From: an uncultured Chromatiaceae bacterium
GTDB lineage: Bacteria > Pseudomonadota > Gammaproteobacteria > Chromatiales > Chromatiaceae
Assembly (NCBI GenBank): GCA_937923175.1
Contig: CALALB010000023.1
Location: 48,563 to 112,562 of the forward strand
Length of the DNA: 64,000 nucleotides
Direction of reading: 5' to 3'
Below the pieces are notes generated by a model that ran no database searches, had not been told where the DNA came from, and worked only from the letters and a program-made list of their open reading frames with translations. Positions 45,875-54,406 of the stretch are shown here, in pieces. The position numbers and the translations under genes are program-made. Position 1 is the stretch's first letter; each line of letters begins with the position of its first letter.

Positions 45875-48357
45875 GGCCTTGGTTGCTTTCCCTGCGCCTA
45901 TTACAGCGCGATTGGCGAGGCGGCGAGCTGTATCTGCTGGGCGCGGCCCTGGTCTTGACGGTCGCCGCAACCGTTGCCGTTGGGCTGTTTGCGGATCGGA
46001 TCGAGCAGGTCTTAAGACGCCAAGGCAGCGAGCTCATCGCCGCGGATCTGGTGCTCGAATCCTCACGGCCGCTCCCTGCAAGATTCGCCACCGAGGCTAG
46101 GGTGCGAGGCCTTGAGTCTGCCGAGGTCATTGAGCTTCGCACCGTGGTCATGGGTGAGCGGCCGCAGCTGGTGATCCTCAAGGCCGCAGATCCGGGCTAC
46201 CCCTTGCGCGGCACGCTCAGGATGCGCAGGACAGCGGATGCACCTGAGCAGGGCGCCTCCGTCCCCTCCCCTGGGACCGTCCTGGCCGATGCCTATCTGC
46301 TCAGGGTCCTGGGGCTCGAGGTCGGCGCTGCCTTGGAGCTAGGCGAGGGACGATTCGGCATCGTCGGTATTCTGACCCAAGAGCCGGATGAGGGGCGTAA
46401 CCCCTTTGCCTTTGTCCCCCGGGTACTCATGCACCGCGCCGATCTGGACGCCACTGGCCTGGTCGGTCCGGCGAGCCGTGCCAGCTATCGGCTATTGGTC
46501 GCCGGTGAACCGCATGCGGTTGCGGCCTATCGCGCTTGGGCGCGTGAGTCTCTCAACCCCAATATCAGCCTGACCGAGGCGAGCAATGCGCAAAACGAGC
46601 TCAACTCGGCCTTCGAGCGCGCTGCCCGCTTTTTGCGCCTGACTAGCCTCGCGACCCTATTGGTCGCCGGCGCAGCAATCGCCCTCGCCTGCCAGCACCT
46701 GGTCAACCACCAGATCGAGGCCATGGCCCTGATGCGCTGTTTGGGCGCACCGCGCCATCTGCTGCTTTGGGTCCTAACCGCCCGCTTGCTCCTGTTTGGC
46801 CTGATTGCCAGTCTGATCGGCTGTCTGGTCGGCTGGCTGGGTCAGATGGGCCTGAGCGCGCTCCTGGCCGAATGGTTGAAGGCTGAGCTCCCGTCTCCAT
46901 CGCTCAAACCCTTGGTCATTGGGATCGCAGTTGGTCTGATCGCCTTAGGGGGTTTTGGCCTGCCACCGCTCATCCAGCTTGCTCGGGTACCGCCCCTGCG
47001 GGCATTGCGCGGTGAGATCGGGACACCACGGCTGCCGGCGGCGGTGAGCATCGGCGCCGCGGCCCTGACCCTGACCCTGTTGATCCTGTGGCAGGCAGGC
47101 GATCGAGGCCTAGGCCTGAGGCTTTTGGCAGGGGTTGGGCTGGGGATCTCCGCATTGGCACTCGGCGCCCTGGCGTTGATCGGTCTGGTCAGGCCCTTGG
47201 TGGGAAGCGCGCGGGGTATCTGGCGGCTGGGGCTCGCCAACCTGGCCCGCCGCCCTGCCCTGACCGTGCTCCAGATCCTGGGGCTGGGGATCGGTCTCCT
47301 GGCGCTTTTGCTCCTGACCTTGGTGCGTCTGGATCTGATCGAGTCCTGGCGGATGAGCCTGCCTGAGGGCACGCCGAATCATTTTCTGCTTAATATCCAA
47401 CCGCATGAGGTCGAGGCGGTACAGGCCCTGTTCCAGGAGATCGGCATCCAGACCTCGGGGATCCATCCAATGCTCGGGGGAAGGCTGATCAGAATCAACG
47501 ACCGCCCCTTGGTTCCCTCAGCCTACCCAGACACACGCGCCCGGCATCTTGCCAGCCGTGAGTTCAACCTAAGCTATGCCTTAACCCCCCAGAGCGACAA
47601 CCGGATCATCGCTGGGCACTGGTGGACGGATGAGCAGGCCCTACCGCAGTTTTCGGTCGAACAAGGGATCGCTGAGATCCTCGGGATTCGGCTCGGCGAT
47701 ACCCTGAGCTTTTGGGTTTCCGGGCATGAGCTCAGCGCGCCTGTGACCAGCCTGCGGTCAGTGCGCTGGGATAGCTTCAATGTCAATTTCTTTGTAGTTG
47801 CCTCACCCAGCCTGCTTCAGGAAGAGGCAGCGACCTTCATCACCAGCCTCTATCTGCCGAAGGGCCAGGAGGCCCTGGTCGATACCCTCGTCCAGCGTTT
47901 CCCGGGGATTCTGGTCATCGATGTCGAGTCGATTCTCTCCCAGGTACGAGGCCTAATCGAACGCGGCGCCCAGGCGGTCGAGCTGATCTTTGGCTTTACC
48001 CTGGCCGCAGGCCTCGTGCTCATGGTTGCCGGCATCCAGGCCAGCCTGGAGCGGCGTCGCGCCGATTATGCCGTCCTCCATGCCCTGGGGGCACCGCAGC
48101 GCAGGCTCCTGACCGCTCTGGCGGTCGAATTGACGGCGACAGGTCTGTTGGCCGGTCTGCTGGCCTCTGGATCCGCCCAGGCGATCGCCTGGTTCCTGGC
48201 GCATGCGGTCTTCGAGCTAAAGCTCAGACTCGATCCGGCATGGTGGCTTATGGGCGTTCTAGGATCGGGTCTGGCAACCGGACTCATCGGGACGCTCGCT
48301 GTTTATCCCGCCTTAGTGCAACCCCCGGCGCGACGCCTGGGTGCGACCGTTGGCTGA
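45871..48357 (+). CDS. ybbP: FtsX-like ABC permease (YbbP type)
   Basis: An 828-residue protein: an N-terminal membrane helix, a large periplasmic domain, a first FtsX core (about 255-395), a middle group of helices (about 405-510), a second periplasmic region, and a final FtsX core (about 715-820). This ten-helix, double-FtsX layout is that of YbbP. The substrate is not established; an envelope lipid or peptidoglycan role is suspected because of the tesA neighbour. The ATG at 45871 overlaps the ATPase stop. Confidence 0.9.
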   Translation: MRPWLLSLRLLQRDWRGGELYLLGAALVLTVAATVAVGLFADRIEQVLRRQGSELIAADLVLESSRPLPARFATEARVRGLESAEVIELRTVVMGERPQLVILKAADPGYPLRGTLRMRRTADAPEQGASVPSPGTVLADAYLLRVLGLEVGAALELGEGRFGIVGILTQEPDEGRNPFAFVPRVLMHRADLDATGLVGPASRASYRLLVAGEPHAVAAYRAWARESLNPNISLTEASNAQNELNSAFERAARFLRLTSLATLLVAGAAIALACQHLVNHQIEAMALMRCLGAPRHLLLWVLTARLLLFGLIASLIGCLVGWLGQMGLSALLAEWLKAELPSPSLKPLVIGIAVGLIALGGFGLPPLIQLARVPPLRALRGEIGTPRLPAAVSIGAAALTLTLLILWQAGDRGLGLRLLAGVGLGISALALGALALIGLVRPLVGSARGIWRLGLANLARRPALTVLQILGLGIGLLALLLLTLVRLDLIESWRMSLPEGTPNHFLLNIQPHEVEAVQALFQEIGIQTSGIHPMLGGRLIRINDRPLVPSAYPDTRARHLASREFNLSYALTPQSDNRIIAGHWWTDEQALPQFSVEQGIAEILGIRLGDTLSFWVSGHELSAPVTSLRSVRWDSFNVNFFVVASPSLLQEEAATFITSLYLPKGQEALVDTLVQRFPGILVIDVESILSQVRGLIERGAQAVELIFGFTLAAGLVLMVAGIQASLERRRADYAVLHALGAPQRRLLTALAVELTATGLLAGLLASGSAQAIAWFLAHAVFELKLRLDPAWWLMGVLGSGLATGLIGTLAVYPALVQPPARRLGATVG

Positions 48358-48424
48358 TGCTAGAATTTCATATTCTTAATCTCCCTTCAACCCCCAGCTC
48401 ACTTACCCATCCACGGGCACGGCT

Positions 48425-48970
48425 ATGACCAGGCAGCAGCAGAAGACCTATCTCGTGATCTCGGCATTGGGCGAGGATCGACCAGGCATCGTCAGTCAGC
48501 TTTCCAAACTCATCCTGGATCAGGGCTGCAATATCGAGGATAGCCGGATGACGGTCTTGGGGGGCGAGTTTGCCGCTATGCTCTTGGTCGAGGGCAAATG
48601 GAATATGCTCGCCAAGATCGAAAACGCCCTGTCTGAACTCGAGCGTCAACTGGGTCTGACCATCGTCTGCAAGCGCACTGGCGAGCGGGCCAGCGGGCAA
48701 AATCTCCTACCCTATGCCGTGGATGTGGTGGCCATGGATCGCCCGGGGATCGTCAATCAGCTCGCGAGCTTTTTTGCCGAGCGCGACATCAATATCGAGG
48801 ACCTTTCGACCACCACCTATGCCGCTGTCCATACTGGAACCCCGATGTTTGCCGTCCATATGACCGTGGGTATCCCAGCCGACATCCATATTGCGGCGCT
48901 GCGCGAGGATTTCATGGATTATTGCGATGCGCTCAATCTCGACGCCGTACTTGAACCGGTCAAGATCTAA
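48425..48970 (+). CDS. gcvR: GcvR-like protein with two ACT domains
   Basis: A 181-residue protein made of two ACT domains (about 8-85 and 92-175): VISALGEDRPGIVSQLSKLI and VDVVAMDRPGIVNQLASFFA each begin a domain with the ligand-facing DRPGIV turn. It matches the glycine cleavage system transcriptional repressor GcvR, which in E. coli acts by binding GcvA. gcvA and gcv genes are not in this window, so the regulatory target is unknown. It precedes the PhoH gene by 20 bases. Confidence 0.85.
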   Translation: MTRQQQKTYLVISALGEDRPGIVSQLSKLILDQGCNIEDSRMTVLGGEFAAMLLVEGKWNMLAKIENALSELERQLGLTIVCKRTGERASGQNLLPYAVDVVAMDRPGIVNQLASFFAERDINIEDLSTTTYAAVHTGTPMFAVHMTVGIPADIHIAALREDFMDYCDALNLDAVLEPVKI

Positions 48971-48990
48971 ACCCAGTCAGGGCACAGGCG

Positions 48991-50406
48991 ATGATCCGAC
49001 GCGAGAATGACAAGCCTTGTCTGTTTGTGCTCGATACCAATGTCTTGATGCACGACCCCAGCTGTCTGTTCCGTTTTCAGGAACATGACCTCTTTATCCC
49101 CATGGTGGTGCTCGAGGAACTCGATCGGGCCAAGAAGGGTGTTTCGGAGGTCGCCCGCAATGTCCGCCAAGCCAGCCGCTTTTTCGATCAGCTCATGTGC
49201 CATGCCGATAAATCGGAGATCGACGCTGGGCTGCCTCTGGGCCCGGCTGCGGTCGGCGGCGGAATCGCCCGCCCACCTAGCGGTCGGCTGTTTTTTCAGA
49301 CCGAGCCCTTGGAGATCCATCTGCCCGAGTCCTTGCCTGGGGTTACACCGGATAACGCCATCCTCGGGATCGCCCAGGCGTTGCGCGAAAAACGCCCCGA
49401 CCGCCAGGTGATCCTTGTCTCCAAGGACATCAATCTGCGGATCAAGGCAGCAGTGCTCGGTATCCCCGCCGAGGATTATTCAAACGATCAGGTGCTTGAG
49501 GATGCCGATCTGCTCTATACCGGGCTCGAGGTCTTGGCGTCCGACTTTTGGGAGCGCCATGAGCGCTCGATCGCCTCTTGGCAGGAACAGGGGCGGACCT
49601 TTTATCGGATCAGCGGTCCAGAGATCGCCAGCTGGTATCCGGCCCAGTGCATCGCCTATGGCGAAGAGGGCGAGTTCGAGGCCATGGTACGCGACAAACC
49701 GAATCCCACCGAGGCCATCGTCGAGCTTGTCGAGAATTACCGCCTAGCGCGGCATAGCGTCTGGGGGATCACCGCGCGCAATCGCGAGCAGAACTTCGCG
49801 CTCAACATGCTAATGAACCCCGAGCTCGACTTCGTCACCCTGCTCGGTGCCGCAGGCACAGGTAAAACCCTGTTGGCCCTGGCTGCAGGTCTTGCCCAGG
49901 TGCTTGAACGCAATCTCTATCGCGAGATCATCATGACCCGAGTGACTGTCCCTGTCGGCGAGGACATCGGCTTTTTACCCGGCACTGAGGAGGAAAAGAT
50001 GACCCCCTGGATGGGCGCACTCCTGGATAACCTGGAGGTCCTGATGCAGCCGACAGGAGGCGATTGGGGGCGGGCGGTGACCCATGACCTGGTGCGCAAC
50101 CGCATCCGTATCTCATCGCTTAACTTTATGCGCGGGCGTACCTTTTTGAATAAATATATCATCCTCGACGAGGCGCAAAACCTCACCCCCAAACAGATGA
50201 AGACCCTGATCACCCGCGCCGGCCCTGGGACCAAGTTCGTGTGTCTCGGCAATATCAGCCAGATCGATACCCCCTATCTCACCGAGACCACCTCGGGTCT
50301 GACCTATGTGGTCGATCGCTTTAAGCACTGGCCCTACAGCGGTCATATTACCCTGATGCGCGGTGAGCGTTCCCGTCTGGCTGATTTTGCCTCGCAAGAG
50401 CTCTGA
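48991..50406 (+). CDS. PIN-PhoH fusion ATPase/ribonuclease
   Basis: A 471-residue protein with an N-terminal PIN-like nuclease domain (FVLDTNVLMHDP, then VVLEELDRAKKG, then the acidic VSKDINLRIKA; about 10-150). A C-terminal PhoH domain follows, with Walker A GAAGTGKTLLALAAG (about 286-300), GEDIGFLPGTEEEKM, and Walker B YIILDEAQNLTP (about 389). PhoH2-type PIN-PhoH proteins act as RNA helicase/RNases; this longer form is common in proteobacteria and its cellular target is not defined. Confidence 0.9.
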   Translation: MIRRENDKPCLFVLDTNVLMHDPSCLFRFQEHDLFIPMVVLEELDRAKKGVSEVARNVRQASRFFDQLMCHADKSEIDAGLPLGPAAVGGGIARPPSGRLFFQTEPLEIHLPESLPGVTPDNAILGIAQALREKRPDRQVILVSKDINLRIKAAVLGIPAEDYSNDQVLEDADLLYTGLEVLASDFWERHERSIASWQEQGRTFYRISGPEIASWYPAQCIAYGEEGEFEAMVRDKPNPTEAIVELVENYRLARHSVWGITARNREQNFALNMLMNPELDFVTLLGAAGTGKTLLALAAGLAQVLERNLYREIIMTRVTVPVGEDIGFLPGTEEEKMTPWMGALLDNLEVLMQPTGGDWGRAVTHDLVRNRIRISSLNFMRGRTFLNKYIILDEAQNLTPKQMKTLITRAGPGTKFVCLGNISQIDTPYLTETTSGLTYVVDRFKHWPYSGHITLMRGERSRLADFASQEL

Positions 50407-50471
50407 GAGACCGTCTACGAGCGCCCGACCGACAGTGTTGCAAAGTCCATCCTGGCTCATATCACGATGGC

Positions 50472-51017
50472 CTAATCGCGGATCAGAACGGGATCGCCAG
50501 GCTAGAGACGTTCGAATAAAAAGCGTGCATCCTGCTCATGAAGCCGGATACATCCATGTGAATCCGGATGCCCGGGCAACCAGCCTTCATGCAAAAAATA
50601 ATGTCCGTGAAACTGGATCGCATAGGGCATCCAGGCCGGCATCCCAAGCTGGTTGGTATAGCGCGATGAGACCTTATCGGGGTCCTTGGTCAAAACGCGA
50701 AAACGCCCCTTGGGGGTGGGATGAGCAGCGGATCCTGACGAGATCGGCCCGGTGCGCTGCAAGACACCGTCCTCCCAATAGCTAAAGCCCTGCTGGGCAA
50801 GCGAAATGACCAACTCGCGGCGCTGAGCGGGGGTGAGGATTGTCGTTTGGGGTGAATTGAGCGGTGCGGCTTGGGCAAGGACCTCACCCATGGATTCGCC
50901 CATGCGCCAGAAGGCTTCGCGCGGCTCAGCCGCCTCGGCACGCGCCCGGGTTCGAGCGCAAGCGGTTAGAGAAAGGGCAATGAGCGTCCAACCAAGTGCC
51001 TGCGCGGTTGGGTTCAT
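50472..51017 (-). CDS. L,D-transpeptidase lipoprotein with late in-frame amber codon
   Basis: YkuD-family peptidoglycan cross-linking enzyme. It has a lipobox LTAC after a short signal peptide and a catalytic domain ending in the active-site HGCIRL, with FHGHYFLHEGWLPGHPDS before it. The frame stops at TAG 50504-50502 after FERL, giving 171 residues. After the TAG the same frame continues PGDPVLIRD to a second TAG at 50472. That ending, GDPVLI, is what the family normally has, so a CAG to TAG change is likely. The enzyme may remain active, be inactive, or be read through. The ATG overlaps the amylase stop. Confidence 0.8.
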
Positions 51018-52285
51018 CCAGGCTCGGTCACCAGCACCCGCCCCATGCCAGGGGCAAGCTCAAACTCAAAGGGGGTGGGCAGATAATCCATGACCCATTC
51101 AAGCGACACATCGCGCAATGGACCAGGTGTCCGGATGTGATGATAGAGATTCTCTACCCAGACCCGCTGCCGGTTCCAGGGATCCTTATTCAGGATCAAC
51201 AGGGCCTCGCCTCGGCCGGCAGGATGCGATTTATGTAAGACCAAGACGGCGGCATTGGTAGACTGGATGCGTTCGATGGGGCCCTCGCTATGGAAGACCG
51301 GATAACGATCCTTGATCTGGTTGATCTGGGCGATCTCATGGGTGAGATCGACATTGATGGCCTCCCAGTGATCGGGCTGGGTATTGACGACATCAAGCCG
51401 GGTCGCAAATCCATATTCGAATCCAATCGGGATCATGACGCCAGTCGCAAAGAGCGCGGTGAATAGATAGCGCTGGCGCAACTCATTCGGGTTATAACCA
51501 GATTCGCAAAAGAGCCGTTCGGTGTCGTGGCTCTCCGGAAAGCTGATTGAGGGCACGATCCGACGGGTCAGTTCGTACTGCTCAAGCAGCCAATCACCTT
51601 CAAAATCCCACCACTTGGCACTGTTAAAGATGGCATCAAAACCGGCCTGGGCGGTCGCGAGGGTCTGTTCAGGCGAACAACCGAGCGTCTCGGCGATAAA
51701 AAAGACCTCGGGATGACTTTGGCGGGTCTGGGTAATGAGACGCTGCCAAAGATCACCCGGGACCTGATAAGCGGCATCGCAGCGAAAACCGCGAAAACCA
51801 AGTCCAATCAAATGATCGATGATGCGCTGAAAATAGCGTTCGAGTCCAGCCTGATCCGCTGAATGCAGATGATCGAATTGGGCAAGATCATACCAAACGA
51901 CCTTGGTACCATCGGTTTCAATACAGAATGGATTGACAACCCGTCCTCCCTCATGGACAAACCACTCAGGGTGCTTCTTGACCACAGGGGCATCGATAGC
52001 GCAGTGGTTAATCACGAGATCGATCATGAATTTGAGGCCAAGCCGCTCGGCTTCAGCGATCATGGCACGTACTTGGTCATCCGGGGACGATGTGGAACGC
52101 CAATCGATGAACTCTGGATTGATGCTGAAATAATCAGCAATGGCATAAAGGCTTGCCGAGCGCCCAAGCCTTTGGATCGGGTTGATGAATAGCCAATCAA
52201 AACCCATATCCGCCGCACGTTTCAGATGCGGCAACCAACGATTGAATCGGCCCACTAAACGAGGAAACAGATTATAGATCTTCAT
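51014..52285 (-). CDS. GH13 alpha-amylase family hydrolase
   Basis: A 423-residue alpha-amylase-type TIM barrel without a signal peptide. Conserved regions: MIDLVINHCA (region I), GFRGFRCDAAYQ with the nucleophile Asp (region II), FIAETLG with the acid/base Glu (III), and FPESHDTER (IV). The specificity (hydrolase, maltosyltransferase or branching type) is not evident; it lacks the extra domains of GlgB and GlgE. It lies 32 bases after glgA, so a role in intracellular glycogen metabolism is likely. Confidence 0.86.
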   Translation of the reverse strand: MKIYNLFPRLVGRFNRWLPHLKRAADMGFDWLFINPIQRLGRSASLYAIADYFSINPEFIDWRSTSSPDDQVRAMIAEAERLGLKFMIDLVINHCAIDAPVVKKHPEWFVHEGGRVVNPFCIETDGTKVVWYDLAQFDHLHSADQAGLERYFQRIIDHLIGLGFRGFRCDAAYQVPGDLWQRLITQTRQSHPEVFFIAETLGCSPEQTLATAQAGFDAIFNSAKWWDFEGDWLLEQYELTRRIVPSISFPESHDTERLFCESGYNPNELRQRYLFTALFATGVMIPIGFEYGFATRLDVVNTQPDHWEAINVDLTHEIAQINQIKDRYPVFHSEGPIERIQSTNAAVLVLHKSHPAGRGEALLILNKDPWNRQRVWVENLYHHIRTPGPLRDVSLEWVMDYLPTPFEFELAPGMGRVLVTEPG

Positions 52286-52317
52286 GAGATCCGCGCTTGT
52301 CTTTGTTTCATCGGGTC

Positions 52318-54315
52318 TTAGGGTTCGCGGATATAGTCATAGATATTCAGATAGTCCTGGCCAGGCCGATTCCATGAATAATCCCAGCGCATGGCGTTTT
52401 TCATCAACTCGCGGAAATGCTCTGGATAATCGCGATAACAGGCGATCGCCCGACCCAGGGCCGACTCGAGACCCCGATTGTCATAGTCATTGAAAACATA
52501 ACCATTGCGTTCATGGAGCGGGCGGTTGGAATAATCCTTGTCAAACACTGTATCAGCCAGGCCACCGACAGCACGCACGATCGGGATAGTGCCATAGCGC
52601 ATGGCAATGAGCTGAGTGAGACCACAGGGTTCAAAACGGCTGGGGACTAATATCATGTCGGCGCCGGCATAGATGAGATGCGAAAGGTCTTCGTCAAAGC
52701 CGATCTCGAGATGGCAATCCGGGCTATCGTTCAGCATACGCTTTAGGCCCCAGAAATCGGCATTGATGCGATCATCTGGGCTTGAACCCAGCAAAACAAA
52801 CTGGGCGCCGCGTTCGAGGGTATAAAAGATCGCATGGCGCACCAGTTCCAAACCCTTTTGCGGATCGAGCCGTCCGATAAAGGCGACGATGGCCTTTTCA
52901 TTGTCGGCCAGCAGCAGACGATGACGCAAAGCGCGTTTATTGTCATATTTACGATCCAGGGTATCGATCCCATATTGCACTGGGATATGACGATCGATCT
53001 CTGGATTCCAGACATCGTAATCGATACCATTGACCACCCCGCCGTATTTGATGTGATGGGTGTGCAGAACAGGCTCAAGACCGAAGCCTTGTCCCATATC
53101 CTTGGCCTCAAAGGCATAGCGCGGCGAAACGGTAGTCACAAAGTTCGAGTAAACGATTCCCCCCTTGAGGATATTGAGTGTATTGGGATAACGGTGGTCG
53201 CCAAGCTGGCTATGGGAGAAAAAGCGCTCGGGGCGATGCAAACCGGTCGCGCGCAAGAGCTCGGGGCCAACCAGTCCTTGATGGGCAAAGTTGTGGATGG
53301 TCAAACAGACACGCGGATGAGTCATGCCCAACGCCTGGTATTGTTCATAAAGATAAACAGGTACCAAGGCGGTCTGCCAATCATGGCAGTGGATAATGTC
53401 CGGATGCTTATTGGTTTTCCACATAAACTCGATCGCCGCCCGCGAGAAGAAGGCATAACGCATCACATCATCGTGATAGCCGTAGATACTGGGGCGATTG
53501 AAAAAGTTATCCTGGGAATGAGGCTCGATGAAAAAACATTTGCGCCCATGGACAAACCCAAAATAGACCGTGCAATGGATGGCACCCTCATACCAGGGTA
53601 CCCAGAGATCGCGATAGACCTCCTGGAAGGCATAGATCTGGTCGTAGCGCAGGCTGGCATATTTGGGCAGGATGATCTCGACATGATTGCCGCGGATCGC
53701 TAGCTCGCGGGTCAATCCAAAGACCATGTCACCCAGACCCCCAACCTTGGCCACTGATGCCAACTCGGGAGTGACATGGATGATGAACAGGGGGGGACGC
53801 CAGACGGGGGATGGCGCCGGCTGGTGTTCAGGGGCAGGCGGGGCGGGTATGGGTTCAGCAGAGACCTGGGGTTCAAAAATCGTCTCGGTCTCTGCAGCCA
53901 GACCAAGCGTTTCATCAGTTGGAGCGGTCACAGCAGCAGGGGCTGTGCCTTCTGGCGGTACCGACTCTAAGGCGGATAAGGATTCGGGCAGGGGGGATGC
54001 GGCTGTCATCGCGTCCTGGGCCTCGGTTAACTCGGTCGGCATGAGCTCCAGAGTCGCCGGGCTTAACTGGGATTCAGGTGGATTGGCCCCCTCTGCGGCA
54101 ACGGCAGCGGGGTCCGAGGAGGTACCGATCTGGTCACCTGCCAGCTCCACGCCCTTTGTCTTGGCCTGGCGCCTAGCACTGCTCCCCTTACGCCCAACCG
54201 ATCTGGTATGGGTCTGGGTTTGAGATGAGTTATCTGTCATCTTGGGTTTTGATGGCATCTCTGCCGGGGCAGGGGGATGTGTCTCATCTTGGGCGCCAGT
54301 GGACTGTTTGACCAT
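52318..54315 (-). CDS. glgA: Glycogen synthase with long disordered N-terminal extension
   Basis: GT5 ADP-glucose glycogen synthase. The catalytic part starts near residue 173 with LFIIHVTPELASVAKVGGLGDMV (KxGGL motif) and continues through HCHDWQTALVP, the second Rossmann domain with IGRLDPQKGLEL, and FEPCGLTQL. The first ~170 residues are unusual: rich in Pro, Ala, Glu, Ser and Thr with a basic patch (SVGRKGSSARRQAKTKG), no hydrophobic signal and no recognisable domain. The catalytic core is of normal length. It heads an operon with the GH13 and L,D-transpeptidase genes. Confidence 0.9.
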   Translation of the reverse strand: MVKQSTGAQDETHPPAPAEMPSKPKMTDNSSQTQTHTRSVGRKGSSARRQAKTKGVELAGDQIGTSSDPAAVAAEGANPPESQLSPATLELMPTELTEAQDAMTAASPLPESLSALESVPPEGTAPAAVTAPTDETLGLAAETETIFEPQVSAEPIPAPPAPEHQPAPSPVWRPPLFIIHVTPELASVAKVGGLGDMVFGLTRELAIRGNHVEIILPKYASLRYDQIYAFQEVYRDLWVPWYEGAIHCTVYFGFVHGRKCFFIEPHSQDNFFNRPSIYGYHDDVMRYAFFSRAAIEFMWKTNKHPDIIHCHDWQTALVPVYLYEQYQALGMTHPRVCLTIHNFAHQGLVGPELLRATGLHRPERFFSHSQLGDHRYPNTLNILKGGIVYSNFVTTVSPRYAFEAKDMGQGFGLEPVLHTHHIKYGGVVNGIDYDVWNPEIDRHIPVQYGIDTLDRKYDNKRALRHRLLLADNEKAIVAFIGRLDPQKGLELVRHAIFYTLERGAQFVLLGSSPDDRINADFWGLKRMLNDSPDCHLEIGFDEDLSHLIYAGADMILVPSRFEPCGLTQLIAMRYGTIPIVRAVGGLADTVFDKDYSNRPLHERNGYVFNDYDNRGLESALGRAIACYRDYPEHFRELMKNAMRWDYSWNRPGQDYLNIYDYIREP

Positions 54316-54406
54316 GGATGCGGTTCCTCAGGCTAGTGATCAGCCATCTCTCAAGACAGGGCTAAGGGGCTTAATCTGGGTTGAACATGGGTGGAGGCAG
54401 GATCGA

